Source of the DNA: an uncultured Sphingobium sp.
GTDB lineage: Bacteria; Pseudomonadota; Alphaproteobacteria; Sphingomonadales; Sphingomonadaceae
DNA: 6,230 nt
Assembly (NCBI GenBank): GCA_913773715.1
Contig: CAJYHD010000593.1
Span: forward strand, 1-6,230
Reading direction: 5' to 3'
This document shows positions 1-5,318 of this stretch, one piece after another (the first letter of the stretch is position 1; each line of letters opens with the position of its first letter). The position numbers and the translations under genes were made by a program. The notes below the pieces were generated by a model. That model worked only from the letters and a program-made list of their open reading frames with translations. It did not search any database and was not told the origin of the DNA.

Positions 1-784
1 GCCCCGAAGCCTCAGCGATGTCGCGGAACATGGCGACTTCGTCCGCGGGATCACCGTGCAGGTACGGGATCATCTGGAAAACACCGGCACCGGCATCGGT
101 CAATCCGCGAGAAAGTTCAAGCAACTCACGTTCATGAACGCCGACCGATGGAGCGAGTTGGCCGCTGCGGAATCGGTGGAACAGGTTGCGCGAAGTGGAC
201 ACACCCAGTGCCCCGGCGCGAATGGCCTCGGTCACCAGCGCGCGCATCCTTGCCAGATCTTCGTCGGTTGCCGGTTCGATGTTTGCGCCGCGCTCACCCA
301 TCACGAAGACGCGAAGAGGGCTGTGCGGAATCTGGGTTGCGAAATCGATGTCTGCGCGACGCTTATCCAGCGCATCGAGATACTCCGGGAAAGTTTCCCA
401 GTCCCACGGCACGCCTTCCGCCATGACGACCTCGGGAACGTCCTCGACGCCCTCCATCAGCTTGATCACCAGTTCATGATCCGTGCTGCGGGCGGGCGCA
501 AAGCCGACTCCGCAGTTGCCCATCACGACTGTTGTGACACCGTGGTTGGATGACGGAGACAGGGTATTTTCCCATGTAATCTGGCCATCGTAGTGCGTGT
601 GAACATCAACGAAACCGGGGGTCACGAAGGCGCCGCGGGCGTCGATCTCTTCCCGACCACTGCCAGTCACCTGGCCCACTTCGGCGATCACTCCGTTGGC
701 AATTGCCACGTCGGCGACGAACGGTTCTCCACCGCGCCCGTCGACCACGCTGCCACCGCGGATTACGAGGTCAAAATCGGGCAT
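1..784 (-). CDS. D-aminoacylase-like amidohydrolase (N-terminal ~261 residues, 3' end outside window)
   Basis: Metal-dependent hydrolase of the amidohydrolase superfamily, N-acyl-D-amino-acid deacylase (COG3653-like) branch, which cleaves amide or related bonds in the cytoplasm. The minus frame is open from the ATG at 784 to the left edge and begins MPDFDLVIRGGSVVDGRGG, the usual small beta domain. The first metal motif GFVDVHTHYDGQ lies at residues 57-68 (His62, His64). VVMGNCGVGFAP (86-97) carries Cys91, the position of the cysteine metal ligand known in D-aminoacylases. The later histidine ligands and catalytic Asp would lie beyond the edge. These proteins are usually about 480-590 residues, so roughly half is present. 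The start is supported by GAGGAG at 796-791, six bases upstream. It diverges from the GMC oxidoreductase and may share its control region. Many members are only putative deacylases, so the substrate is unknown. Family is secure; function is not. Confidence 0.9.
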   Translation of the reverse strand, partial: MPDFDLVIRGGSVVDGRGGEPFVADVAIANGVIAEVGQVTGSGREEIDARGAFVTPGFVDVHTHYDGQITWENTLSPSSNHGVTTVVMGNCGVGFAPARSTDHELVIKLMEGVEDVPEVVMAEGVPWDWETFPEYLDALDKRRADIDFATQIPHSPLRVFVMGERGANIEPATDEDLARMRALVTEAIRAGALGVSTSRNLFHRFRSGQLAPSVGVHERELLELSRGLTDAGAGVFQMIPYLHGDPADEVAMFRDIAEASG

Positions 785-840
785 CTTACTCTCCTCGTTG
801 AAACATGCGCCCCGAGCGGATTTTCGCCGTACGGGCTTGA

Positions 841-853
841 GACCTTCAAGGTC
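841..853. promoter_or_regulatory. Perfect inverted repeat, 6-base arms, 1-base centre
   Basis: GACCTT-C-AAGGTC is perfectly symmetrical. It overlaps a second small dyad, CTTGA (836-840) and TCAAG (846-850). The tight centre fits a DNA operator better than an RNA hairpin. It lies 57-69 bases upstream of the amidohydrolase start, close to where its promoter would be. Which protein binds, if any, is unknown. Confidence 0.35.
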
Positions 854-854
854 A

Positions 855-872
855 GCGACATAGATCTGTCGC
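855..872. promoter_or_regulatory. Inverted repeat GCGACA-N6-TGTCGC
   Basis: Perfect 6-base arms at 855-860 and 867-872 flank a 6-base centre. The inner GACA/TGTC arms resemble those of the dyad before the thiolase, but with a longer spacer. It immediately follows the repeat at 841-853 and overlaps the weak minus-strand -10 candidate, so it could be a repressor site for the amidohydrolase. This is inference from position and symmetry only. Confidence 0.35.
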
Positions 873-905
873 GTGCTGCACCGCCAAAATCAGACCGGAA
901 GTTGC

Positions 906-921
906 TTGACACTATCGTCAA
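906..921. promoter_or_regulatory. Operator-like dyad TTGAC-N6-GTCAA upstream of GMC gene
   Basis: Perfect 5-base arms (906-910 and 917-921) flank ACTATC. Written as TTGACACTATCGTCAA, it matches the element at 5276-5291 before the thiolase at 12 of 16 positions, including TTGACAC and GTCA. It sits 42 bases before the GTG at 964, almost the same distance as the thiolase copy from its start. Dyads of this size are typical targets of TetR, MarR or GntR dimers. No regulator gene is in the window to link to it. Confidence 0.45.
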
Positions 922-948
922 TACACTGGAATGACAGGGGTGGCAAGC

Positions 949-958
949 AGGGGAGAGG
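949..958 (+). promoter_or_regulatory. Ribosome binding site that decides the GMC start
   Basis: The purine run AGGGGAGAGG lies five bases before the GTG at 964. The alternative in-frame ATG at 931 has no comparable site in the preceding 20 bases, and the 11 extra residues it would add do not belong to the FAD-binding fold. GTG at 964 is therefore the preferred start. Confidence 0.65.
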
Positions 959-963
959 CGCCG

Positions 964-2631
964 GTGAGCACACGCTTGAATGAGACGCTTGAGGCCGACT
1001 ATGTCATCATTGGCGCTGGATCGGCAGGCTGCGTTCTGGCCAATCGGTTGAGTGCCGACCCGAGCGTGCGCGTCATACTCCTCGAAGCCGGCGGCGATGA
1101 CCGGCTCCTGTCGGCGCCGCGCAATCTCAAAGCTCGCCTGATGATTGGCATCCCCGCCGGGTTCAGCCGAATCTCGAACGATCCTTCGCTCAATTGGAGT
1201 TACCGGAGCGAGCCGGATCCTTACGCTGCCAACCGGCAGTTTTTCCTGTCACGCGGTAAGGTGTTGGGCGGATCATCAGCGATTAACGGAATGATCTACG
1301 TGCGAGGCCTGCCGCAGGATTATGAGCACTGGCGCCAGCTTGGCTGCGACGGATGGTCGTGGGGCGATGTGCTGCCGTACTTCCGCGCGTCGGAGCGGTA
1401 CGCCAAAGGTGCGAACGAGTGGCGCGGGGGTGACGGGCCGCTTGCGGTCGGTGAGCAGAAGTTTCATCATCCGATGACGGAGCGCCTGCGCAAGGCATTC
1501 ATCGAAGCGGGAATTCCCCCCACGGAGGACCTCAGCACGGGCGATCACGAGGGTGTCGCCTACGTTCAGGGCGCGATCAAGAATGGCCGCCGGCAATCGG
1601 GCGCTGTCGCTTATCTGCATCCCGTGCGGCACCGACCGAACTTGCGCATCATGACAAATGTGCTCACCCGCCGGGTCCGGATAGAAGATCGCGAGGCCAC
1701 CGGTGTCGAGGTGGAGCAGGACGGCATCGTTGGCTTTATCCGTGCACGAGCCGAAGTCATACTTGCGGCAGGAGCCTTCAACAGCCCGCAATTGCTGCAA
1801 CTGTCGGGGATCGGCAATCCCGACCTGCTTCGCGAACGGGGCGTTCCGGTCGTTCACGCCTCGCCCGACGTCGGCGAGAACCTGCAAGACCACTACATCG
1901 TCCAGCTTCGGGCCACGCTCAAGCCGGGATCGCCGAGCCTTAACGCCCGTTCGCGAGGCCTTGGACTGGTCAGCTCTGTGCTGCAGTATGGATTGAGGCG
2001 ACAGGGGTTGTTGTCCAGCGCGGCAGCACACTTGACAGCAATCGCACGCAGCAGCCCGGCGCTCGACATGGCTGACTATCAGTTCTTCAGCAGCCCGGCG
2101 AGCACTGACGTGGTGCGAACCGCGGAAGCCGGACACACGATTCTTGACCGTGAACCAGGCGTTACCATCGGCGGGCATCCTGCTCGTCCAAGGTCCTTGG
2201 GCCATGTCAGGATACGATCAGCACATCCGCAGGAACATCCCGCAATAACAACCAATTACCTGTCCGATTCCTATGACCAGCAGACGACCATTGCCGGTGT
2301 CCGGCTGGCCCGCCGCATCCTCGCCCAGCCAGCCATCGCCGACGTCATCGTGCAACCCACCCGTCCCCCGTTCGATTTGATGAGCGATGACGAAATCCTC
2401 GACCATGCGCGCGAAACCGGTGGCTCGATCTATCATTACGTCGGCACGTGTCGCATGGGCGGCGAGGGGGCGGTAGTATCGCCTCGCCTCAAGGTGCATG
2501 GGGTGGGGCGCCTTAGGGTGGCCGATGCTTCGGTCATGCCGCGCATCGTGTCTGGGAACACCAATGGCGCCGTTATCATGATTGCGGAAAAGGCCTCGGC
2601 CATGATTCTGGCCGAACGCTGCGGCAAGTAA
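964..2631 (+). CDS. GMC family FAD-dependent oxidoreductase (choline dehydrogenase-like alcohol dehydrogenase)
   Basis: A 555-residue flavoprotein of the glucose-methanol-choline family, which oxidises an alcohol to an aldehyde or ketone with FAD. Numbered from the GTG start: DYVIIGAGSAG (12-22) is the dinucleotide-binding motif, with a following acidic residue in LLEAGG. RGKVLGGSSAINGMIYVRG (97-115) is GMC signature 1, and GAFNSPQLLQLSGIG (270-284) is signature 2. The C-terminal catalytic region has YHYVGTC, with His491 as the expected active-site base, and SGNTNG (530-535) supplying the second polar residue. The length is normal for the bacterial family. There is no signal peptide, so a cytoplasmic enzyme is likely. 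The pair GA follows GNTN where AP is common; the effect is unknown. The gene probably forms an operon with the alpha/beta hydrolase 42 bases downstream. Relatives act on choline, aliphatic or polyether alcohols; the substrate cannot be read here. A start at 931 (566 residues) is the alternative. Confidence 0.93.
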   Translation: MSTRLNETLEADYVIIGAGSAGCVLANRLSADPSVRVILLEAGGDDRLLSAPRNLKARLMIGIPAGFSRISNDPSLNWSYRSEPDPYAANRQFFLSRGKVLGGSSAINGMIYVRGLPQDYEHWRQLGCDGWSWGDVLPYFRASERYAKGANEWRGGDGPLAVGEQKFHHPMTERLRKAFIEAGIPPTEDLSTGDHEGVAYVQGAIKNGRRQSGAVAYLHPVRHRPNLRIMTNVLTRRVRIEDREATGVEVEQDGIVGFIRARAEVILAAGAFNSPQLLQLSGIGNPDLLRERGVPVVHASPDVGENLQDHYIVQLRATLKPGSPSLNARSRGLGLVSSVLQYGLRRQGLLSSAAAHLTAIARSSPALDMADYQFFSSPASTDVVRTAEAGHTILDREPGVTIGGHPARPRSLGHVRIRSAHPQEHPAITTNYLSDSYDQQTTIAGVRLARRILAQPAIADVIVQPTRPPFDLMSDDEILDHARETGGSIYHYVGTCRMGGEGAVVSPRLKVHGVGRLRVADASVMPRIVSGNTNGAVIMIAEKASAMILAERCGK

Positions 2632-2673
2632 GCGCCTGCCGGATCGTCCAGACGCAGGGAAGGTCTTGTCATC

Positions 2674-3426
2674 ATGTCTAGAGACATCGTGCTTGTTCAT
2701 GGCGGCGGCCAAGGGAGTTGGATCTGGGACGAGATGGTTGCCGCGATCCGGCTCGTTGCGTCGGACGAAGTCGGTCGCGTGATCGCGCTCGACGTTCCAG
2801 GATGCGGGGCAAAACGCGAGCGCGACACCTCTGGGCTGAGCACGCCGGAGGTGATTGCCGAGTTGATCGCCGAACTCGAGGCGATGCATGTTCAGGATTC
2901 CCTGCTGGTCGGTCACTCGATGGCGGGGACCCTGCTGCCCGGTATGATCGTCGCTGCGCCCAGCCGCTTTGCCCGGGCGGTCTATTTCACTTGCGCTGCT
3001 CCGGCACAAGGGCAGACCATCGGCCAAATGATGGGGAACCGACGGCAAGGGGACGACGAGGCGGCGGTGGGCTGGCCGGTGGATCCGGCCTCGACCACGC
3101 CGACCGAGCTGTTCCGGGCAGCATTCTGCAATGACATGGACCCCGAAACCTCCGACCGCTTCCTGGCTCGGCTGTTTCAGGACAACTGGCCCGCAGCCTG
3201 CGGCGATAGCTGGGCGCAGTGGGAATATGGCGCCGCCCGCTCAATCCCGGCGACCTATGTGATTGCGTTGGCTGACCGCATTCTCCCCGTGCCATGGCAG
3301 CGCTGTTTCGCTGAACGGTTGCATGCTGAACGCATCCGGTACCTCGATTCGGGCCACCAGGGGATGAATACCTGTCCGTTTTCCCTGGCGGAGATCCTTA
3401 TTACCGAAGCACGGCACGGCACATGA
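2674..3426 (+). CDS. Alpha/beta-fold hydrolase (small esterase type)
   Basis: A 250-residue single-domain alpha/beta hydrolase that probably cleaves an ester or similar bond. The N-terminus IVLVHGGGQGSWIWDEMV (5-22) holds the oxyanion-hole HGGG loop after strand 3. GHSMAG (80-85) is the nucleophile elbow with Ser82. ALADRILP carries the likely acid Asp201 and DSGHQGMN the histidine His228, so the triad is complete and correctly spaced. The sequence style resembles the small methylesterase/hydroxynitrile-lyase-like group (PF12697 type), but substrate cannot be assigned. There is no signal peptide. AGGGAAGG at 2656-2663, ten bases before the ATG, is a reasonable ribosome binding site. It follows the GMC gene by 42 bases with no terminator visible, so cotranscription is likely, and it ends 51 bases before the convergent ligase gene. 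Haloperoxidase-like or lyase activity cannot be excluded. Confidence 0.9.
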   Translation: MSRDIVLVHGGGQGSWIWDEMVAAIRLVASDEVGRVIALDVPGCGAKRERDTSGLSTPEVIAELIAELEAMHVQDSLLVGHSMAGTLLPGMIVAAPSRFARAVYFTCAAPAQGQTIGQMMGNRRQGDDEAAVGWPVDPASTTPTELFRAAFCNDMDPETSDRFLARLFQDNWPAACGDSWAQWEYGAARSIPATYVIALADRILPVPWQRCFAERLHAERIRYLDSGHQGMNTCPFSLAEILITEARHGT

Positions 3427-3440
3427 ATGCTGGTCTAGAA

Positions 3441-3474
3441 GGGGGAGGTGGCCATTGTTGGGTCACTCTCTCTT
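3441..3474. terminator. Possible bidirectional terminator stem in convergent gap
   Basis: GTGGCC (3448-3453) pairs with GGTCAC (3461-3466) around a 7-base loop with one G-T wobble. The stem can extend outward through the purine run GGGGGAG (3441-3447) and the pyrimidine run TCTCTCTT (3467-3474) with one bulge and several wobbles. It sits between two converging stop codons, where a terminator is expected. No clean T run follows on either strand, so it is not a textbook intrinsic terminator. Confidence 0.35.
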
Positions 3475-3477
3475 CCG

Positions 3478-4974
3478 TCAGGCCGGGAATAGCGCCTTGA
3501 CATTGCGTCGCAGCAATTTGCCCATTTCGTTGTAAGGGAGAGCGTCGACGAATTGCAAATGCTCCGGAACGCGCGAGGAGCGCAGTTTCCGTCGCACTAG
3601 GTCGCGCAACGCGTCAGGATCGACGTTCGAGCCAGCGGTGCGAACAACCGCGGCAGCGGCGGTCTCGCCCCATTCGACCGATGGCACCCCGACCACGGCG
3701 ACATCGGCTACGCCCTCGACTTCGCGCAACACCGCTTCGATCTCGCCGGGCGAAATGTTCTCGCCGCCCCGCACGATCACATCATCGATGCGGCCGGCGA
3801 GAAACAGAAATCCTTCGTCATCGAGGAAACCGGAATCGCGGGTAGGGAACCAGCCGTCCTCGTCGGTAAGCTTGCGTCCCTGGTACTCGCCGGACACCTG
3901 AGGCCCGCGGACGAAGACCTCGCCAAGCTCATTGGGGCCAACGACGCGCCCATCCTCGTCGCGAATCTCGACCTCGACCGTCGGCAGCGGCTTCCCGACC
4001 GAATCGAGCCGACGGGAGACGAGCGGATCGGGGTGACCATGTGCGGTGCGGTGATCCTCCGGGCCGAGCAGTGCGATTGTCGAACTTGTCTCGGTAAGGC
4101 CGTAAGCATTGGTGAACGCGACATGCGGGAAGAGGTCCAGCGCACGCTGGACGACCGGCAAGGGCATTTTTCCGCCGCCGAAAGCGAGAGAGCGCAGAGC
4201 CCCGAACTGCGGCGGCTGGCCGGTCTCATCGATATGCGCGATAATGCGGGTGAGCATCGTCGGCACAACAAAGGCGCTCGTCACGCCCTGCTCGGCGCAG
4301 CGCTGAATCCATTCCGCCGGGCTGAACTGGGGGAGTTGTACGATCCGACGCATCGCATAGATCGAGCTGAGAACCGCCGACATCCCGGCGACGTGATATG
4401 GCGGGACGGACACGAGGGTTGCTTCGTCTTCTTCTGCCGAGCAGAACTCTACCGTACCCAGAATATAGCCCAGCATGTTCTGATTGCGTAGCAAGGCAGC
4501 CTTGGGTTCGCCCGTTGTGCCGCTGGTGAAGAGCTGCACGGCGATCCCCTCTTCGTCTTGCGGGGCTTCCCAGTCGCGTGGCTCGTCCGTCGTAACGTTC
4601 GCGAGAAAGGCAGTCGAAGATTGGACCATGCGGGTCGCACCATCGGTAATCGTGGCCAGCTTTTCCTGATCGGCAATAAGGAAGACGGGCTTGAGCCGTT
4701 CGATCAATCGATTCGTTTCAGCTATCGTCAGGCGGTAGTTGAGCGGTGCAAACGGCTTCCCTGCCAGCGCGGCCCCGAAGAGGGCGATCACGGTTGCCGG
4801 ACTGCTTTCGCCCAGATAGCCTACGTAATCGGCCCCGCTTGCAGCAATTTGCGCAGCAGCCGCCTGCGCCGAGGCGTAGAGTCGGCCGTAACTGTATTGG
4901 TCAGAGCCATTGGTAAGAGCGATCCGATCCGGAAAGGTGTCGGCTGCCATTTGTAGGACCAGTGAAATATTCAT
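3478..4974 (-). CDS. Class I adenylate-forming acyl-CoA synthetase (AMP-dependent synthetase/ligase)
   Basis: A 498-residue ATP-dependent ligase that adenylates a carboxylic acid and transfers it to coenzyme A. Motifs in order: LFTSGTTGEPKAAL (148-161) is the phosphate-binding loop; VSVPPYHVAGMSAVL (188-202) is a substrate-pocket region; NAYGLTETS (289-297) is motif A5; TRDSG (378-382) contains the ribose-binding Asp380; GRIDDVIVRGGENISPGEIE (394-413) is the hinge and A8 region; PYNEMGKLLRR (480-490) contains the catalytic Lys486. All key residues are present and length is normal for short fatty- or aromatic-acid CoA ligases. The usual TGD triplet reads TRD. The ATG at 4974 has no clear Shine-Dalgarno sequence; an in-frame Met at residue 9 is no better supported. 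The gene diverges from the thiolase across a 344-base gap and likely feeds acyl-CoA to beta-oxidation-type enzymes. Substrate chain length is unknown. Confidence 0.94.
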   Translation of the reverse strand: MNISLVLQMAADTFPDRIALTNGSDQYSYGRLYASAQAAAAQIAASGADYVGYLGESSPATVIALFGAALAGKPFAPLNYRLTIAETNRLIERLKPVFLIADQEKLATITDGATRMVQSSTAFLANVTTDEPRDWEAPQDEEGIAVQLFTSGTTGEPKAALLRNQNMLGYILGTVEFCSAEEDEATLVSVPPYHVAGMSAVLSSIYAMRRIVQLPQFSPAEWIQRCAEQGVTSAFVVPTMLTRIIAHIDETGQPPQFGALRSLAFGGGKMPLPVVQRALDLFPHVAFTNAYGLTETSSTIALLGPEDHRTAHGHPDPLVSRRLDSVGKPLPTVEVEIRDEDGRVVGPNELGEVFVRGPQVSGEYQGRKLTDEDGWFPTRDSGFLDDEGFLFLAGRIDDVIVRGGENISPGEIEAVLREVEGVADVAVVGVPSVEWGETAAAAVVRTAGSNVDPDALRDLVRRKLRSSRVPEHLQFVDALPYNEMGKLLRRNVKALFPA

Positions 4975-5042
4975 GTCGTCACGCCAGTTTGTCGAGAAAC
5001 AGGTGCCGGAAGCCGGTTACGGGAACCAGCCGGGCAAGCTTG

Positions 5043-5067
5043 AAAAATTTTGACGTCCCGCTGGGAC
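5043..5067 (-). terminator. Short hairpin plus T run in the ligase leader (attenuator-like)
   Basis: On the minus strand GTCCC-AGC-GGGAC (5067-5055) is a perfect 5-base-pair hairpin, followed after seven bases by TTTTT (5047-5043). It points toward the ligase gene, about 70 bases before its start. The stem is short and the T run is set back, so it would be a weak terminator. It matters only if the ligase transcript begins upstream of 5067. Confidence 0.22.
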
Positions 5068-5140
5068 AGGGATCGTCAGGAGCTTGGCAAGTTGAGAATC
5101 GCTTCCACGTCAATTCCCGAAATCCTCAATTCTCATCGGA

Positions 5141-5200
5141 CCAAAAGGTGGCGCGCGCGGCCAACTCCATTCCGGCGAATGGCTTGATCGCGCCTTTTGG
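5141..5200. repeat. 60-base imperfect hairpin with nested stems
   Basis: Outer arms CCAAAAGG (5141-5148) and CCTTTTGG (5193-5200) are perfectly complementary. Inside, after a TGG bulge, CGCG (5152-5155) pairs with CGCG (5189-5192). Further in, CAA (5162-5164) pairs with TTG (5184-5186), and CCATTC (5167-5172) pairs with GAATGG (5177-5182) around a CGGC tetraloop. That gives 21 nested base pairs in 60 bases. No T run follows on either side, so it is not an intrinsic terminator. It may be a structured leader of the ligase transcript, a REP-like dispersed palindrome or a protein-binding region. Confidence 0.5.
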
Positions 5201-5276
5201 CATTGCCCAACCCCTATCCGTCATCGCGCCTTACTTCATGGCTTGCACAGGTGATGGAAAGCGTCTTATCGGTATT

Positions 5277-5290
5277 TGACACAACTGTCA
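5277..5290. promoter_or_regulatory. Operator-like dyad TGACA-CAAC-TGTCA upstream of thiolase
   Basis: Perfect 5-base arms flank a 4-base centre, ending 28 bases before the thiolase ATG. The overlapping TTGACA (5276-5281) equals a consensus -35 box, but the best -10 candidate, TATTGT at 5296-5301, is only 14 bases away, so a standard promoter is uncertain. TTGACACAACTGTCAT matches the element at 906-921 at 12 of 16 positions. A repressor here would block transcription of the thiolase and whatever follows it. Confidence 0.5.
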
Positions 5291-5318
5291 TGTCCTATTG
5301 TTTAGTGAGAGGCCACTT

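Larger units (their letters stand above)
785..963. promoter_or_regulatory. Divergent control region between amidohydrolase and GMC oxidoreductase
   Basis: This 179-base gap separates two diverging starts, so promoters for both genes should lie here. It contains three separate inverted repeats (841-853, 855-872, 906-921), each listed below. On the minus strand a weak promoter-like pair can be drawn: TTGGCG at 887-882 and TCTATG at 864-859, with a 17-base spacer. The second box overlaps the middle inverted repeat. For the plus strand, TTGACA at 906-911 looks like a -35 box, but no good -10 lies 16-18 bases further on (TACACT at 922-927 is too close). I cannot place either promoter with confidence. 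Confidence 0.5.
4979..5224 (-). pseudogene. Possible small gene or gene remnant with one in-frame TGA, abutting the ligase start
   Basis: One minus-strand frame runs for 82 codons from the ATG at 5224 to the TGA at 4981-4979, interrupted only by a TGA at 5128-5126. The first part would encode 32 residues beginning MTDRGWAMPKGAIKPF. The second, from a possible TTG at 5113, would encode 44 residues ending GFRHLFLDKLA. Weak ribosome-binding sequences exist: AAGG four bases before the ATG, and GAGGA (5127-5123), overlapping the internal stop, nine bases before the TTG. The final stop is four bases from the ligase ATG, which itself lacks a Shine-Dalgarno sequence, so translational coupling is conceivable. 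I recognise no family. Open stretches this short can arise by chance, and the frame overlaps a strong hairpin. It could be a decayed gene, a pair of leader peptides or nothing. Confidence 0.25.
4975..5318. other. 344-base divergent intergenic region between ligase and thiolase
   Basis: Composition is visibly more AT-rich and patchier than in the flanking genes. It must hold promoters for both diverging genes. Within it I can support a 60-base hairpin (5141-5200), a short hairpin followed by a T run on the minus strand (5043-5067), an operator-like dyad (5277-5290) and a minus-strand reading frame broken by one stop codon (4979-5224). TGAGAAT (5093-5099) and ATTCTCA (5129-5135) form a further 7-base inverted repeat with a 29-base gap. 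No insertion sequence or tRNA is visible. Confidence 0.7.

Noticed and set aside
56..553. Plus-strand open frame of 165 codons opposite the amidohydrolase
   Set aside because: The minus strand carries an uninterrupted frame with clear metal-binding motifs and a ribosome binding site, so the plus frame is its shadow.
593..934. Plus-strand open frame of 113 codons running into the GMC gene
   Set aside because: More than half is antisense to the amidohydrolase, there is no convincing ribosome binding site, and the protein shows no known motif.
906..934. Simple sigma-70 promoter from TTGACA at 906-911
   Set aside because: The best -10 candidate, TACACT at 922-927, is only ten bases downstream, and nothing suitable lies at 16-18 bases. 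The symmetry fits an operator better.
1276..2205. Long minus-strand open frame (309 codons) opposite the GMC gene
   Set aside because: It lies wholly antisense to a gene with intact GMC signatures; its translation has no recognisable domain and is what high-GC coding DNA often yields on the opposite strand.
2218..3048. Minus-strand open frame (276 codons) spanning the GMC 3' end and the alpha/beta hydrolase 5' half
   Set aside because: It overlaps two well-supported genes on the other strand, and the translation is rich in His, Arg and Pro without any family motif.
5126..5128. TGA in the small minus-strand frame read as selenocysteine
   Set aside because: Nothing around it resembles a selenoprotein family, and no cysteine-containing homologue is recognised. 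A stop codon or nonsense mutation is simpler.
4962..5279. Plus-strand open frame of 105 codons in the ligase/thiolase gap
   Set aside because: It would begin with GTG inside the ligase gene, has a poorly placed ribosome binding sequence, ends inside the thiolase operator and resembles no family. A real gene is possible but less likely than none.
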